DNA of 64,000 bases from Torulaspora globosa (GCF_014133895.1 NC_050729.1:1054001-1118000); one strand, 5' to 3'. Numbered from the stretch's first letter, positions 35,237 through 45,127 are shown. Notes: generated from the sequence alone by a model not told the origin. Made by a program: numbers and translations.

Positions 35237-36532
35237 ATGATGATAGCAGAAAAGACCCTGAATAATAGCCCAAAACACCCAATTGCTGCCCAATCGTCGG
35301 CTAGGATGCGATTGAGCCGACTACTTAAGCCAGGGTGGAATCTGACGGCTTTTGAGAGGCTAATATTGTGGATCCGATTGGCATCCTCGACGTTGATCAT
35401 AGCGCTAGGTATTACCGTTATGGTGGGACCAATTACGGCGCCGACTACTTTTGCTCTAGCTAGGTTTGGAACTAAATCATCAGATATAACTAAGGGACTC
35501 TTTGACGTGTTAAAAGACGCGGTGGAAGTGTTTGGTTCGACCGATGTGAACAATGGAGTCGGACTGACGACATCAGAGATCTTCATTCTCACCGATTACG
35601 CGGCGAGTCAGATCAAGAGCGTGCCACAGTACATTGCTATCACACTCTATGGTCGATGCGACATCAATTTCAATACAACGTTCAAATATGGCCCAAACGG
35701 ACATGCTATTGAAGTGAGGAACTCATCGGTAATCGAAGTTTGCTTCACCACGGGGCCTGAATACGTTTTCGATTATCGTGAAGTTTTATCGCAGCTGGGA
35801 CTCGATATAATCTTGAGTTATGCCTATGATCAGAATTTGCCAGCAGTGCTAGGGCTCTCCAGCAGTTACAGCGAGTACATAAAGAACCTGCAGGATCGGA
35901 AGATTGACGTGGTATACCTAATAATGGCAGTTATGCCGCTCGAGATTATTATTGTCGTTCTCACCGTGTGGTACTATTCAATCAAAGGCAAACATATCAA
36001 TCCGTTGAAAGAGCGGGTCCTGAGTCACCTCATATCAGTCATATCGCTCACAGCCTTCGTCACTGGGCTCACTGGTGCCATCAGTTTGGTTTGGCTAGCG
36101 TTCAACCTGAAAAACAGGATCAAGTCTGAACTCGAGGCGTTTGGGTTCTCGTATGGATTGGAATCTGCATGGTTTACATGCCTGTGGTTTTTCGCATTTT
36201 TCATGCTTGTCTCGACCTTGGCCTGGTGTGGCCTCGAGTGGTGCCTCTCAGACTCCCAGCGGCCATACAACGACGAAACTCAGAATAACATCCTGCGGTA
36301 TCGCGCGGGCCTTTTCGTCGATGCCAACGGCAGCTTCACAGATAATGCATCCTCTGACGGTGATATATACCGTACTCGGTCCAATACAGGAGCCACAAGT
36401 CGAGATCGTGCCAATTTAAATCCATTTACAGCAGAGGAAGTGGAGCTACAAGACATTGCATTATACTCAAGCGGTGATGATGAATGCGACCCTCAGAAAG
36501 TTGTGAAACCTTCATCAGCTATGTATTTTTAA
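35237..36532 (+). CDS. ECM7: Ecm7, claudin/SUR7-like integral membrane protein
   Basis: This is a 431-residue protein (S. cerevisiae about 448). It has four clear hydrophobic segments: residues about 45-75 (SSTLIIALGITVMVGPI), 225-250 (VVYLIMAVMPLEIIIVVLTVWYY), 265-300 (ISVISLTAFVTGLTGAISLVWLAF) and 310-340 (SAWFTCLWFFAFFMLVSTLAWCG). A large extracellular loop lies between the first and second and holds conserved cysteines. The N-terminus is basic and the C-terminal 90 residues are polar. Ecm7 belongs to the PMP22/claudin-like Sur7 family and is linked to the Cch1-Mid1 calcium channel. The frame begins seven codons earlier at TTG. The ATG at 35237 is immediately followed by a second ATG. Confidence 0.88.
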   Translation: MMIAEKTLNNSPKHPIAAQSSARMRLSRLLKPGWNLTAFERLILWIRLASSTLIIALGITVMVGPITAPTTFALARFGTKSSDITKGLFDVLKDAVEVFGSTDVNNGVGLTTSEIFILTDYAASQIKSVPQYIAITLYGRCDINFNTTFKYGPNGHAIEVRNSSVIEVCFTTGPEYVFDYREVLSQLGLDIILSYAYDQNLPAVLGLSSSYSEYIKNLQDRKIDVVYLIMAVMPLEIIIVVLTVWYYSIKGKHINPLKERVLSHLISVISLTAFVTGLTGAISLVWLAFNLKNRIKSELEAFGFSYGLESAWFTCLWFFAFFMLVSTLAWCGLEWCLSDSQRPYNDETQNNILRYRAGLFVDANGSFTDNASSDGDIYRTRSNTGATSRDRANLNPFTAEEVELQDIALYSSGDDECDPQKVVKPSSAMYF

Positions 36533-36700
36533 CTGGCATTTCCATTTTTTTTTCCCTTGTTGGTTTAAGTCGATGTCAGAGAAAGCCTTTGTGGCGCGCC
36601 ATTATTCTTTCTGAAATAATGACCAGCGATTTATTAACAATGTATGAATTGGGCACAACGCATCTAACGCCATTTATCTGTGTCTTTCCAAGCTGTCATC

Positions 36701-37771
36701 ATGTTTTTTCTCAAGAGGTTTCTCGCCTGGATAATATTGCTGATTGTCGCACTGACGCAACTTCTGCTCTACATACCAATTCTCTCCTGCAGGAATACAG
36801 GATCATTTTGTGTGGAACAGTTCAGGTTTTCCATTACTGGCTCTTCGGCCATTACGGAAGAATTCATTAACAGCGTGAAGGAAGTCCTGAAACTCATCTC
36901 CTATCTGGCGCTCGATATGGGCTGGTCCACAGGCCTGACTGACTCCGACGTTTACCGTGAGGAAAACCTGGTAGACACGTTCGATTCCGAGAACGTTTAC
37001 AGCGTCAACCACTTTGGATACTGCAAGAAGAAGCACAGCACGATCCTGTACTGCGCGCACAACGGTCACAGCGGAATGGATGTCCTTGGTATTCTAGTGC
37101 GGGACATAGGAATACAATTGGGCATGCTGTCCATGCCGCATCAGAACGAGACTACGATGGTCGGAGAGTCGCTGGTACTGACATACCATCTTGGACTTAC
37201 TTCGCTGAAAAAGTTTCTAAAAGCCAAGCAAACGAGCGCCCTTTCGAAAGTTCTATTACTCGAAGACGGCCAAGCAGAATCTGGCAAGATTTCTGGCGCG
37301 TCACAATTTGCCAGAGGTGTGGCTTTAGCCCGATTTCTTCAGCTGGCCAATGCTGGTGTTCTTATCATGCTGATCAACGAGATTTCTGTGAGCGTCTTGT
37401 GCATGCTAGCGGTTCTCGTCTACGGCATTACTCTGGTCCTTAAGGTAAAAGTCCGCATTTTGATCACGGTTCTTAAAGCTGCGGCTTCAGTATTGATTGG
37501 CATAGCGACGATCACCTTCGCGAGCACGCTACTGTATTTCCTAGCACTCAAGACGCTGGAACCCTCTGGAGATCCCCTGCAGCCTGCAACTAAATGGGAC
37601 ATAATGCAACTCAGTGTCGGCCCTGGCTTCGTCATCGGCTGGATTCGGTACGCGCTCCAAATTATCCTGCTCCCGTTGACCTTCGGGACATTGAGATACT
37701 ACAGCACAAGAGAGGAACCTTCTCAGGTCGTGGAAGAGCCCGGTTCTGGGCAATTGAAGGACTGGGCTTGA
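36701..37771 (+). CDS. SMA2: Sma2, spore membrane assembly protein
   Basis: This is a 356-residue membrane protein (S. cerevisiae about 369). A first transmembrane segment or signal anchor lies at residues 5-25 (RFLAWIILLIVALTQLLLYIPIL). A long lumenal domain contains paired cysteines. Three more segments lie at about residues 215-245, 250-285 and 305-335. In S. cerevisiae Sma2 is made only in meiosis and is needed to shape the prospore membrane. Identity rests on topology, length and position next to ERV41 (YML066C-YML067C). The frame starts seven codons earlier at GTG. I see no perfect middle sporulation element in the 168-bp spacer. Confidence 0.82.
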   Translation: MFFLKRFLAWIILLIVALTQLLLYIPILSCRNTGSFCVEQFRFSITGSSAITEEFINSVKEVLKLISYLALDMGWSTGLTDSDVYREENLVDTFDSENVYSVNHFGYCKKKHSTILYCAHNGHSGMDVLGILVRDIGIQLGMLSMPHQNETTMVGESLVLTYHLGLTSLKKFLKAKQTSALSKVLLLEDGQAESGKISGASQFARGVALARFLQLANAGVLIMLINEISVSVLCMLAVLVYGITLVLKVKVRILITVLKAAASVLIGIATITFASTLLYFLALKTLEPSGDPLQPATKWDIMQLSVGPGFVIGWIRYALQIILLPLTFGTLRYYSTREEPSQVVEEPGSGQLKDWA

Positions 37772-37910
37772 ACTAGTGCCAGCGAGAGCTTATTCACTGT
37801 ACGCGAAGGTAAAAAATTACTGTCATTAGTGGTGAACATTACATACAGACATTACATAGATAACGATATATCGTAATCGGACCAACTTCACATCACTTCT
37901 GTCGACTAGG

Positions 37911-39020
37911 ATGGCTGGGCTGCGATCATTCGATGCTTTCCGTACGTATCAATGGCTACAGAGGAAGCTCATGAGCTACTCACTAACAGATGATTTTCAA
38001 TAAACAGCGAAGACAGATGAATCTCACAAGCAGAGGTCTTCCAAGGGAGGTTTGAGCTCCATTTTGACATATCTATTCCTTCTTTTCATCTGCTGGACCG
38101 AGTTTGGCAGCTATTTTGGAGGATACATCGACCAGCAGTACCGAGTGGATGACCAAGTGAAGGAAACTTTCCAGATCAACATGGACATGTACGTTCATAT
38201 GCCTTGCAAATGGCTTCATATCAATGTCCGGGACCAAACAATGGACAGGAAGCTTGTCTCCAACGAGTTGAACCTGGAAGACATGCCATTCTTCGTCCCG
38301 TATGGCACAATGGTTAACGACATGCGAAAGATAGCCACGCCAGCGCTGGACGAGATCCTGGCGGAAGCGATACCGGCGCAATTCAGAGACAAGATGGACC
38401 CGAGTGCCTTGAGGGCCGATCTGGGTGACATAGCCTTCGACGGGTGCCATGTCTATGGATCCGTGCCGGTCAACAGGGTCGCTGGCGAACTGCATATCAC
38501 AGCCAAGGGCTGGGGCTACTCCGACTTTGAGAGGGCTCCCGTGGCAGAGATCAACTTCTCCCACGTAATCAACGAGTTCTCGTACGGGGACTTCTTCCCA
38601 TACATCGACAACCCTCTCGACTCGACCGCCAAAGTGAGCATCGACAACCCACTTACAGGTTACATATACGACACATCGATAGTCCCCACGGTCTACGAGA
38701 AGCTTGGGGCCCTGGTGGATACGAACCAGTACGCCGTCAGTGAGCGACAATTCGACCCCAATGCTGTTCAGAGGGGCTCCAGAAATATACCCGGTATCTA
38801 CTTCAGGTATGATTTCGAGGCCCTCTCGATCCTAATAAAGGACCAGCGTCTGTCGTTCGTCCAGTTTGTGATAAGACTTGTAGCGCTACTTTCATTCATA
38901 GTCTACATCGCATCCTGGGCGTTCAGAATGGTCGATCTGACCCTTGTACTGGCGCTGGGACCCAGATGGTCGCTGCGCTATCAGCCAGGCTCGGATTCTC
39001 ATGGCATCTTAGAGCGTTAA
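37911..39020 (+). CDS. ERV41: Erv41, COPII vesicle cargo receptor subunit, two exons (37911-37941, 38008-39020)
   Basis: The spliced product is 347 residues (S. cerevisiae 352). Exon 1 encodes MAGLRSFDAF, and the junction codon C+CG gives the conserved PKTDE. The N-terminal transmembrane segment (LTYLFLLFICWTEFG) and the C-terminal one (VIRLVALLSFIVYIASW) flank a large lumenal domain with QINMDMYVHMPCKWL and NVRDQTMDRK. The C-terminal GILER is a conserved tail in the family. It cycles between ER and Golgi with Erv46 as a retrograde receptor for ER residents. The 66-nt intron (37942-38007) has donor GTACGT, an unusual branch CACTAAC (37981-37987) and acceptor CAG. S. cerevisiae ERV41 has an intron at the same codon. 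Confidence 0.95.
37942..38007 (+). other. ERV41 intron
   Basis: This is a 66-nt phase-1 intron with donor GTACGT and acceptor ACAG. The only branch candidate is CACTAAC (37981-37987), 20 nt before the acceptor, differing from TACTAAC at position 1. Confidence 0.9.
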
Positions 39021-39097
39021 TTCGCACTTTCGCTACAAGTAACACTTACAAACCAAAGACTAGACTACTAGCAATATATCTCTGTATAGCCTGGATA

Positions 39098-39672
39098 ATG
39101 AATGAAAATGATGCCAGCCGCCCAAGTCGGGCCTCTGAAGCTCAAGATGCGGAAGTACCCAACCTGAAGGATTTAGCCGCCCAGTGGCAAACTAAGAAGT
39201 TTGGTGACCAGGTGAGAGAGAAGGTGCTCAAGGATAAGGTGTTGGTGAGAATTCAGGAGGCCACTAGCGTTATTATGGATCTGGCAGCGAGACAGGAAGG
39301 AGCCGTGGGCGAGCATTTCGACAAGATGGAGTGGGACTCGTTATACAATTACTCTGCAAACGTTATGGATGAATACACCAAGAATGTTGATAGCATTTTG
39401 AACCAGTTGGATCAGTTGTATCGTGTAAGTATTCTGGTTAAACAGCGAGTTTGATGTTTTCGATGAGCGTCCTTACTAACTATAAGAAGAAACAATACCT
39501 ATGGCAGGAGTCTGTATTCCTCATAGACTCTCAAACCGGTGCCTCCGTGATTGGGAAGGCAGAAGAGTGGATGAAGCTGAAAGAACAACATCTGGAGTAC
39601 AAAGGTGTGCAGCTCGACCGGTCCGCAAACGTTATCAAAAGCGCAATCGAACGATTGACATCGAAGAATTGA
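39098..39672 (+). CDS. GMC2: Gmc2-like synaptonemal complex central element protein, two exons (39098-39424, about 39490-39672)
   Basis: The spliced product is about 169-170 residues (S. cerevisiae Gmc2 188). It is helical with heptad-like stretches (AALARQEGA..., SANVMDEYTKNVDSILNQLDQLYR) and has no membrane segment. In S. cerevisiae Gmc2 and Ecm11 form the central element of the synaptonemal complex and aid SUMOylation-dependent synapsis. The intron has donor GTAAGT (39425) and branch TACTAAC (39474-39480). Two in-frame acceptors lie in TATAAG/AAG, ending the intron at 39486 or 39489 and differing by one lysine. The longer branch spacing favours 39489. S. cerevisiae GMC2 (YLR445W) also has an intron. 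Identity rests on synteny with ECM7/ERV41, intron and size, since the sequence diverges fast. Confidence 0.8.
39425..39489 (+). other. GMC2 intron with tandem acceptor
   Basis: The donor is GTAAGT and the branch TACTAAC (39474-39480). Acceptors AAG at 39484-39486 and AAG at 39487-39489 are both in frame, so the intron is 62 or 65 nt. Reading through without splicing gives a stop at 39452-39454. Confidence 0.85.
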
Positions 39673-39759
39673 TCAATACGGAATACAGATAACTGAGTGC
39701 ACACGGTTTGCTTTTGCTCCTGGACAACGGTGGTCAAAACCGCCTGCACTGTGTACTTA

Positions 39760-41142
39760 CTAATCGACGCCTGCCATGCCCTCAAACAGGCGAGCATAGC
39801 AGGTCGAATAAGGAACCCTGAAATGCTCATATGGATCGTCCGGGTATAATTCCACGCCGCAGAGGAAGCAGAACATGATCTCGCAAACGGCACATTTCAT
39901 TTTATTGCAACCTTCGCTTCTTTGAACCACAGTGCGACATTTAGGACATCTCTGCAGGTTAGAACCTTTCTCGGCGATCGCATGATCAATCATTTGATCC
40001 GCTAGATAATCATTAGCTTCCAATTCTAGATTCTTTTTGCCAAATTTCGCCTCTAATATCTTGCGACGTTCGTTGTCCGCAGACTCCTTGTCTAGCTCTA
40101 AGTACTCTTCCACAATATCTCTTGAAATGACCACCTTCTTTCCGCAGTGGTTGATGTAACCGTGCCACGAATGAAGGCAATCGAAGCAAAAGGTGTGTTC
40201 GCATTTAGTACATATCATCATCGAATCATTTAAATCGTCTTTAACACACCAGGTATCGCATCTCCTGCACGTCACACAGGCATTTGCACAGTGCTGAGAT
40301 AACCTCGCAGCGGCTTGAGAGTAAAACAATTTCTCGTATCGAAGGCAAACTTCTGGGCTAAGAATACCTCTGAAAAAGCTGAACGGAATGGCTGGCGTAA
40401 AGGTGACCTTCTTCATCTCGTTGTAGCTCTGGAACTTGTTCAAATCCAGCTCTCGGTACTCACAGTTGGGACATCTGATTTGATTTGTGCTACCTTCTTC
40501 GATCAAAGAAGTGTAGTAACTTTTGACACAGAGCTCACATATTCGGTGACCGCACGGTAGCCTCGTCATCCTGCTTCCCTTCTTGGTTTCCATACATATG
40601 GGGCACTCGAAGTTACTTCTAGCCAGTTTTTCCGATTCTATAGCATTGTCAATTGCAGCAAACGAGTCAAACTCTTTCTTGTCATGACAAACCCTCTGAT
40701 TCTCTTTAAACAGTTCGGCTGCAACATCACCAGTGAGAAACCCAAATAGTAACATAAGTAACGGGGTGAACGGATCGTACAACTCTGAATTGCAATCAGT
40801 GAGGGAACAAAACTCTCGCTGAACAGCCAGCTTGATATTCTCTTTATCTGCCTGCGTCATCCACTCAGAATCAAACTCCAGGTCCAATGAACGAGAGAGA
40901 TCGGGATATTCATGACTTTTGACGCTGAAAGTTAGAAGATCAGAGGTGAGCTCCGATAAGGTTAGCGACTGCTCATTAAATCTTATTATGACATCGTTCG
41001 GCAGCGAAATCTTGAAAGGTAAACTGCCACGCACAATTATACTAGTTTCAGCAGCTATATCATCGGGATCAACATCAATCACCATTTCAGGATACATCTC
41101 CTGCAAGATTTTCAAGTCGTCTCTAAGGTTAGCCTTTTCCAT
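39760..41142 (-). CDS. ITT1: Itt1, RBR (RING-in-between-RING) ubiquitin ligase
   Basis: This is a 460-residue protein (S. cerevisiae about 464). An RWD domain occupies residues 1-125. RING1 begins FECPICMETKKGSRMTRLPCGHRICELC, followed by the IBR domain (CVTCRRCDTWCVKDDLNDSMMICTKCEHTFCFDC). RING2 is CPKCRTVVQRSEGC with the catalytic-position cysteine C412 present, then CAVCEIMFCFLCG. This is the order of an active HECT/RING hybrid ligase. In S. cerevisiae, Itt1 overexpression lowers translation termination efficiency through eRF1/eRF3. The frame runs five codons further only to a TTG; the ATG at 41142 is used. Confidence 0.95.
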   Translation of the reverse strand: MEKANLRDDLKILQEMYPEMVIDVDPDDIAAETSIIVRGSLPFKISLPNDVIIRFNEQSLTLSELTSDLLTFSVKSHEYPDLSRSLDLEFDSEWMTQADKENIKLAVQREFCSLTDCNSELYDPFTPLLMLLFGFLTGDVAAELFKENQRVCHDKKEFDSFAAIDNAIESEKLARSNFECPICMETKKGSRMTRLPCGHRICELCVKSYYTSLIEEGSTNQIRCPNCEYRELDLNKFQSYNEMKKVTFTPAIPFSFFRGILSPEVCLRYEKLFYSQAAARLSQHCANACVTCRRCDTWCVKDDLNDSMMICTKCEHTFCFDCLHSWHGYINHCGKKVVISRDIVEEYLELDKESADNERRKILEAKFGKKNLELEANDYLADQMIDHAIAEKGSNLQRCPKCRTVVQRSEGCNKMKCAVCEIMFCFLCGVELYPDDPYEHFRVPYSTCYARLFEGMAGVD

Positions 41143-41244
41143 TGCGACAGTATTCAACCCATTCAGCTGCCATCTATATGAAGTACCAAAAGGGTATGAT
41201 TCTTATCAGACTCCAAAGCTCAGATTAGTTCCGATCGGGTTCTC

Positions 41245-41274
41245 TTACTTCCTTACCTTACTTACCTACTTACT
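41245..41274. repeat. Degenerate TTAC/CTTACC tandem repeat
   Basis: The stretch repeats CTTAC-like units (CTTACTTCCTTACCTTACTTAC, then CTACTTAC), giving about six imperfect copies of a 4-5 bp unit just upstream of ITT1. Confidence 0.6.
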
Positions 41275-41314
41275 CATAGCTTAAACAGCAGCCTGTAGCT
41301 TAGCAGTGATGATC

Positions 41315-41322
41315 CACGTGAC
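41315..41322 (-). promoter_or_regulatory. Cbf1-type E-box
   Basis: On the minus strand GTCACGTG matches the Cbf1 consensus RTCACRTG. It is in the correct region to act on ITT1. Confidence 0.5.
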
Positions 41323-41551
41323 GGCGTTACGCTTATAAGGTCGAACCTTGGTTGACTGGCTTAATGGTTATCAGCTCATTGCTTCAGTCAATTCCTTGCC
41401 TCATGATGCCTGGAAGCCTGTCTCTATGATTTTTGTCATATAGCACTGTTTCTAAAAGATCTGCGAAAGCGGGCTATTGCTTGATGAAAATATCCTGAAC
41501 AGACCTAAACTATAAAAACTATATAGATCTGACCGTCGAATATGGTACATA

Positions 41552-43171
41552 TCACTCGACTTTGGCTTTCTTAGCGGGCCTTTCGTTATCACTTCCACCC
41601 TCTTCATCACTGCTTCCAGCATCGGAGTTGTATTCCTCCGCGACATCCTCGTCTTCGGAGCTTGCTTGAAACTCTTCATCGAACGACTCTTCATCTTCTG
41701 CAGCCGATCCCATATTGACGTCTTCGTCGTCACTCTCGGAACCTAACGCGCTTTGTAGTCTCTCTTGGGCTTCCTTGTCCTCGTTCTTGACTCTGAGATT
41801 CTTTGATTTCAAAAACTGTTCCAGAAGCTGCTGTTCTTCTTTGCTGATATTAGCAAATGTAGTGGAACCTCTATTGGAGCGGAGAAGAACTTCCAAATCG
41901 AACGTTTTGGATGAGGTAGACGTCTGACCGGCCCTGGATATGTTGACAGAGCTCACATCCGAAAATGGAATGTAAAGCGTGGGCTTGGTCAAGAAGAAGA
42001 ATGCGTTATCGAGCGGATACAGATAACCCTCATTGGCTTTATATGAACAGGAAACGGCACACTGTTCGTATTTGGACTTGAAAGCACCAGGTACAATGAC
42101 CCTTTTGCCGGTCAGGCCTTTCAGAACGTGGCTTAGGACGATATGCGTCTTTGCGTCGTACTGCTTCATCAGTTTGTCCTTGTAGTTGGCTTCGAAATCT
42201 TCGTCCTCCAAATTCAACTGTACTTCTGTTTCTTCATCTTTCTGGAACTGCATAACCAAGAATGGATAGGTCGTCTGGCCCTGTCTAAGTGGTGGTTCAA
42301 TCGACAACACGATCAGATGGTGAATGTCATCAGCTTTAGGCAATGAAACGACCCTTTGGATTTGACGGTGCTGCAGTTTATACTCGTATGTCTTACCTCT
42401 CAACCTGATGGAATTTTTGTAAATGTCGATATCGTAACGGCCCCTAGGAGTGGCAAAGAAGACGTCTTGGAACGATACAATCGAATCTCCTGCGACTTCT
42501 CCGACATCGGCTTTCTCTTTGAGCTCTTCGTGGAACGCCTCCGCCATGGTTTTCTCTTCTTTAGGTTGTTTATCCATATCGACGTCTACACCATCTTCTC
42601 GTGGAGCAGTTTCAGCTTCACTTTGTTCTTCCACAAACCCCGGGATGTAAAACCTCATCTCCACCATTTCATCGCCCGCGGGTTGATTCTGTTCGTCCTG
42701 AATATTGAATTCTATGGCCACTTCGTTCTTCGATGTCAAATTAGTATTGTTTATACGGGCATAGGGAATCTCGAATGTTGGCTTACCGTTGACCGCGAAG
42801 ATCATCTCATTTCTGGCCAAATCAGCTTTCCCCCAGTTCCAACCACGCAACGAATGCTCCTTCTGCTCTATCTGAACGTTAAACCGCCGGTGGAAATCGT
42901 TCTTTATCAAGCTAAAGTCTTCTTGTGAGAACCCGTCCAATTGCACGACTCCTTGGTTCCTAGTATTGATCTTCAGCTCATATCCCCTACAACCTCTACT
43001 CCATTGGACAGTATAAAGCTCCGTAGCTGGCAATAAAAAGGGAGCCTTTGTCTGATTAGCCGTAGAACCGCCACTTGCAGTAGCTTTCCAACCCAAACCG
43101 GAGTCGGCTATACGAAATCTACCACTGAACTTTGACTGGTTGAGATATATCCTATCAAAATCCGTACTCAT
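41552..43171 (-). CDS. POB3: Pob3, FACT histone chaperone subunit
   Basis: This is a 539-residue protein (S. cerevisiae 552), the SSRP1 family member without an HMG box. The N-terminal dimerisation region (residues 1-110: FDRIYLNQSKFSGRFRIADSGLGWK) is followed by the SSRC/PH domains (FVNGKPTFEIPYARINNTNLTSKNEVAIEF, then double PH with FLTKPTLYIPFSDVSSVNISR). The acidic C-terminus (SESDDEDVNMGSAAEDEESFDEEF) ends in the basic RPAKKAKVE. With Spt16 it reorganises nucleosomes during transcription and replication; the HMG function comes separately from Nhp6. Position after ITT1 matches YML068W-YML069W-YML070W. Confidence 0.97.
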   Translation of the reverse strand: MSTDFDRIYLNQSKFSGRFRIADSGLGWKATASGGSTANQTKAPFLLPATELYTVQWSRGCRGYELKINTRNQGVVQLDGFSQEDFSLIKNDFHRRFNVQIEQKEHSLRGWNWGKADLARNEMIFAVNGKPTFEIPYARINNTNLTSKNEVAIEFNIQDEQNQPAGDEMVEMRFYIPGFVEEQSEAETAPREDGVDVDMDKQPKEEKTMAEAFHEELKEKADVGEVAGDSIVSFQDVFFATPRGRYDIDIYKNSIRLRGKTYEYKLQHRQIQRVVSLPKADDIHHLIVLSIEPPLRQGQTTYPFLVMQFQKDEETEVQLNLEDEDFEANYKDKLMKQYDAKTHIVLSHVLKGLTGKRVIVPGAFKSKYEQCAVSCSYKANEGYLYPLDNAFFFLTKPTLYIPFSDVSSVNISRAGQTSTSSKTFDLEVLLRSNRGSTTFANISKEEQQLLEQFLKSKNLRVKNEDKEAQERLQSALGSESDDEDVNMGSAAEDEESFDEEFQASSEDEDVAEEYNSDAGSSDEEGGSDNERPAKKAKVE

Positions 43172-43369
43172 TCCGTGATAATCGCCTTAGCAGCTTAACC
43201 AGTAGTAGTATATTACTGATCGATACTGTCTTAGTTAGCTTCTTCAGTTCCTCATAGCTCTAGTTCAAGATATTTCGTTCAAGATGAGGATAATACCGAT
43301 TCTTAGCCATTCTATAAAAGAACCAGAACTATGGCTCATATAGATCCTTACCTATGAGTAGAACTTCAT

Positions 43370-45127
43370 CTATAGTGCTGCTTGAACACCTTTCAAGAAC
43401 TCTACAAGTCCAACAGCACCTGGATCCTCAACTTGCGATGAGTCGCCGACGTAGGATGCTCTTCCGAACTTAGCTTCAAACGTAGCTGTGGATTTCGCAC
43501 CTTCTTCAGCAGCTTTGACAGCTTTGTTGAAGTCCTTGGAGGATGAAAACTCTTTGACAAAGGGCTCCAAAGCGTCTATCATGGTAGAAGAGCCCGGTCT
43601 GGCCTTTGTGTACTTGTACAAAGTCTCAAGAGCGTATTCGAGCGCTTTTGCAGTAACCTCAGCAGTGACTGGCTCGTCTGGTTTGCTGCACACGTTGATC
43701 AGTCCTTGAGAAAAACCAGAGATTAGGATTGAATACAAACCGCCGGAGGTACCGCCCATTGAGCTTTCGATGAGATCAGAAATTTGAGCGGTGGCCTCTG
43801 ACAAAGAGCTCTTCGACAGCTTGTCGAGGTTCTCTGTGATCCCGTTGGCTCCCGCAACCAAGGTATAGCCACAGTCACCGTCGCCGACTTTGGTGTCCAG
43901 CGAGGTGATGTGTGGTTCGCTTTCGATCAATTGCTTGGCACCGCCCCGCATGATTTTACAGAAATGGTCGAAGTCGTAAGAACCAGCGTCCTTTACTTTG
44001 ACCTCTGACTTCAAAGAGTTCTCGTCAAACGTTGGGGCCTCTTGAGCGCTGGGGGAGACAGGCCAGGCCGGAGCATCGGTTGGTGCGTTTAACAATTTAA
44101 AAACACAGCCCACATCTGGAAACTCCTTCTTCAGTTGCTTCGAAGCCCTAGATGCATTGAGCAAAGTGATGCTAAATCCGTCTTGGTTGAAGGAAGTCAT
44201 TAAAGTTCCTGCAATAGTCTGAGCCGGGGTGATGTTGTATTCTCTCTGCAAGAAATCGGTGGTTTTCGAGACAATGGATGAGATGATCAAGTTGGAAACG
44301 CCCCCCAGATTGTTGACTAGTAGTACAACCTCGTCGTCCTTGCCGAAATCAACAAAATACCTATCTTTATCGGTAGGATCCAGAAGTTTTGGAAGCATAT
44401 ATTTCGAGATCAGCTCTTCCGTGGAAGGAATAGGTTCAAGAACTTTGGCACCAGGTTCGTTGTGAATTCCCATACCCAACTCCATCTGGTTGCCATTCAA
44501 TTCACTCTCGAATTTTCTGCCGGGCACTTTGCAATGATCTAGAGAGGAACCGATAGTCACAAGATTGTCGTTGATGATCTTGACGACTTTCTCGCAACCT
44601 TCAAGACCATATTTATCCGAGTGAAGCTCTGCAAATGCTCCGACAATCTTATGAACTAACACAGTTCCTGCTAGAGCTCTCCTTCCAACCATGCCACCCT
44701 TCTCACGGCCAACAGCGACGTCATCGCCCACAACAGCGACACGGCAATCAATGCCAAGGGTCCGAGCTCTTTCAGCAGAAAGACCAAAATGTAGGACATC
44801 CCCGGTGTAATTCTTAACGATTAGTAACACTCCAGAGGCGTTCTCGCCGACTAGTCTGATACCATTCAAGATCTGTTTAGTAGATGGAGAGGCAAATATG
44901 TCACCACAAACTGCACCACTTAGCATACCTTTACCCACGAAGCCCGCATGTGCAGGCTCGTGGCCGGAACCTCCACCGGAGACCAAGGCAACCTTCCCTT
45001 TGTCTGTCTTTCTGAAGAGTAGTTTCTCTTCAGGAACTAGAGTTATCGACGGATTGGCCAATGCAAAGCCTTTCAAGCTTGATTCCAAAGCGTCTGACAC
45101 TTCAAACGACTTGATTTCAGCGACCAT
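43370..45127 (-). CDS. DAK1: Dihydroxyacetone kinase
   Basis: This 585-residue, ATP-dependent enzyme (S. cerevisiae Dak1 584) detoxifies dihydroxyacetone to DHAP in the cytosol. The DakK domain carries GGGSGHEPAH (substrate and phosphate loop) and H222 in MGIHNEPG, the histidine that forms the covalent hemiaminal with the substrate. After the linker at residues about 345-385, the DakL ATP-binding domain has the acidic triad motif TKVGDGDCG and GGTSGGLY. Both domains are complete. The frame goes seven codons further to TTG; the ATG at 45127 (MVAEIKSFEVSD) is preferred. Confidence 0.97.
   Translation of the reverse strand: MVAEIKSFEVSDALESSLKGFALANPSITLVPEEKLLFRKTDKGKVALVSGGGSGHEPAHAGFVGKGMLSGAVCGDIFASPSTKQILNGIRLVGENASGVLLIVKNYTGDVLHFGLSAERARTLGIDCRVAVVGDDVAVGREKGGMVGRRALAGTVLVHKIVGAFAELHSDKYGLEGCEKVVKIINDNLVTIGSSLDHCKVPGRKFESELNGNQMELGMGIHNEPGAKVLEPIPSTEELISKYMLPKLLDPTDKDRYFVDFGKDDEVVLLVNNLGGVSNLIISSIVSKTTDFLQREYNITPAQTIAGTLMTSFNQDGFSITLLNASRASKQLKKEFPDVGCVFKLLNAPTDAPAWPVSPSAQEAPTFDENSLKSEVKVKDAGSYDFDHFCKIMRGGAKQLIESEPHITSLDTKVGDGDCGYTLVAGANGITENLDKLSKSSLSEATAQISDLIESSMGGTSGGLYSILISGFSQGLINVCSKPDEPVTAEVTAKALEYALETLYKYTKARPGSSTMIDALEPFVKEFSSSKDFNKAVKAAEEGAKSTATFEAKFGRASYVGDSSQVEDPGAVGLVEFLKGVQAAL

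Larger units (their letters stand above)
41143..41551. promoter_or_regulatory. ITT1-POB3 spacer (ITT1 promoter, POB3 3' end)
   Basis: This 409-bp spacer between two minus-strand genes has no gene. It contains a TTACTTACC-type low-complexity run (41245-41274) and GTCACGTG on the minus strand (41315-41322), a Cbf1-type E-box about 175 bp upstream of the ITT1 ATG. Confidence 0.6.

Noticed and set aside
39174..39183. TAGCCGCCCA, close to the meiotic URS1 (TAGCCGCCGA), and a second AGCCGCCCA at 39116.
   Set aside because: Both lie inside GMC2 exon 1, where they encode ordinary residues, and the consensus GA end is not matched, so they are probably chance.
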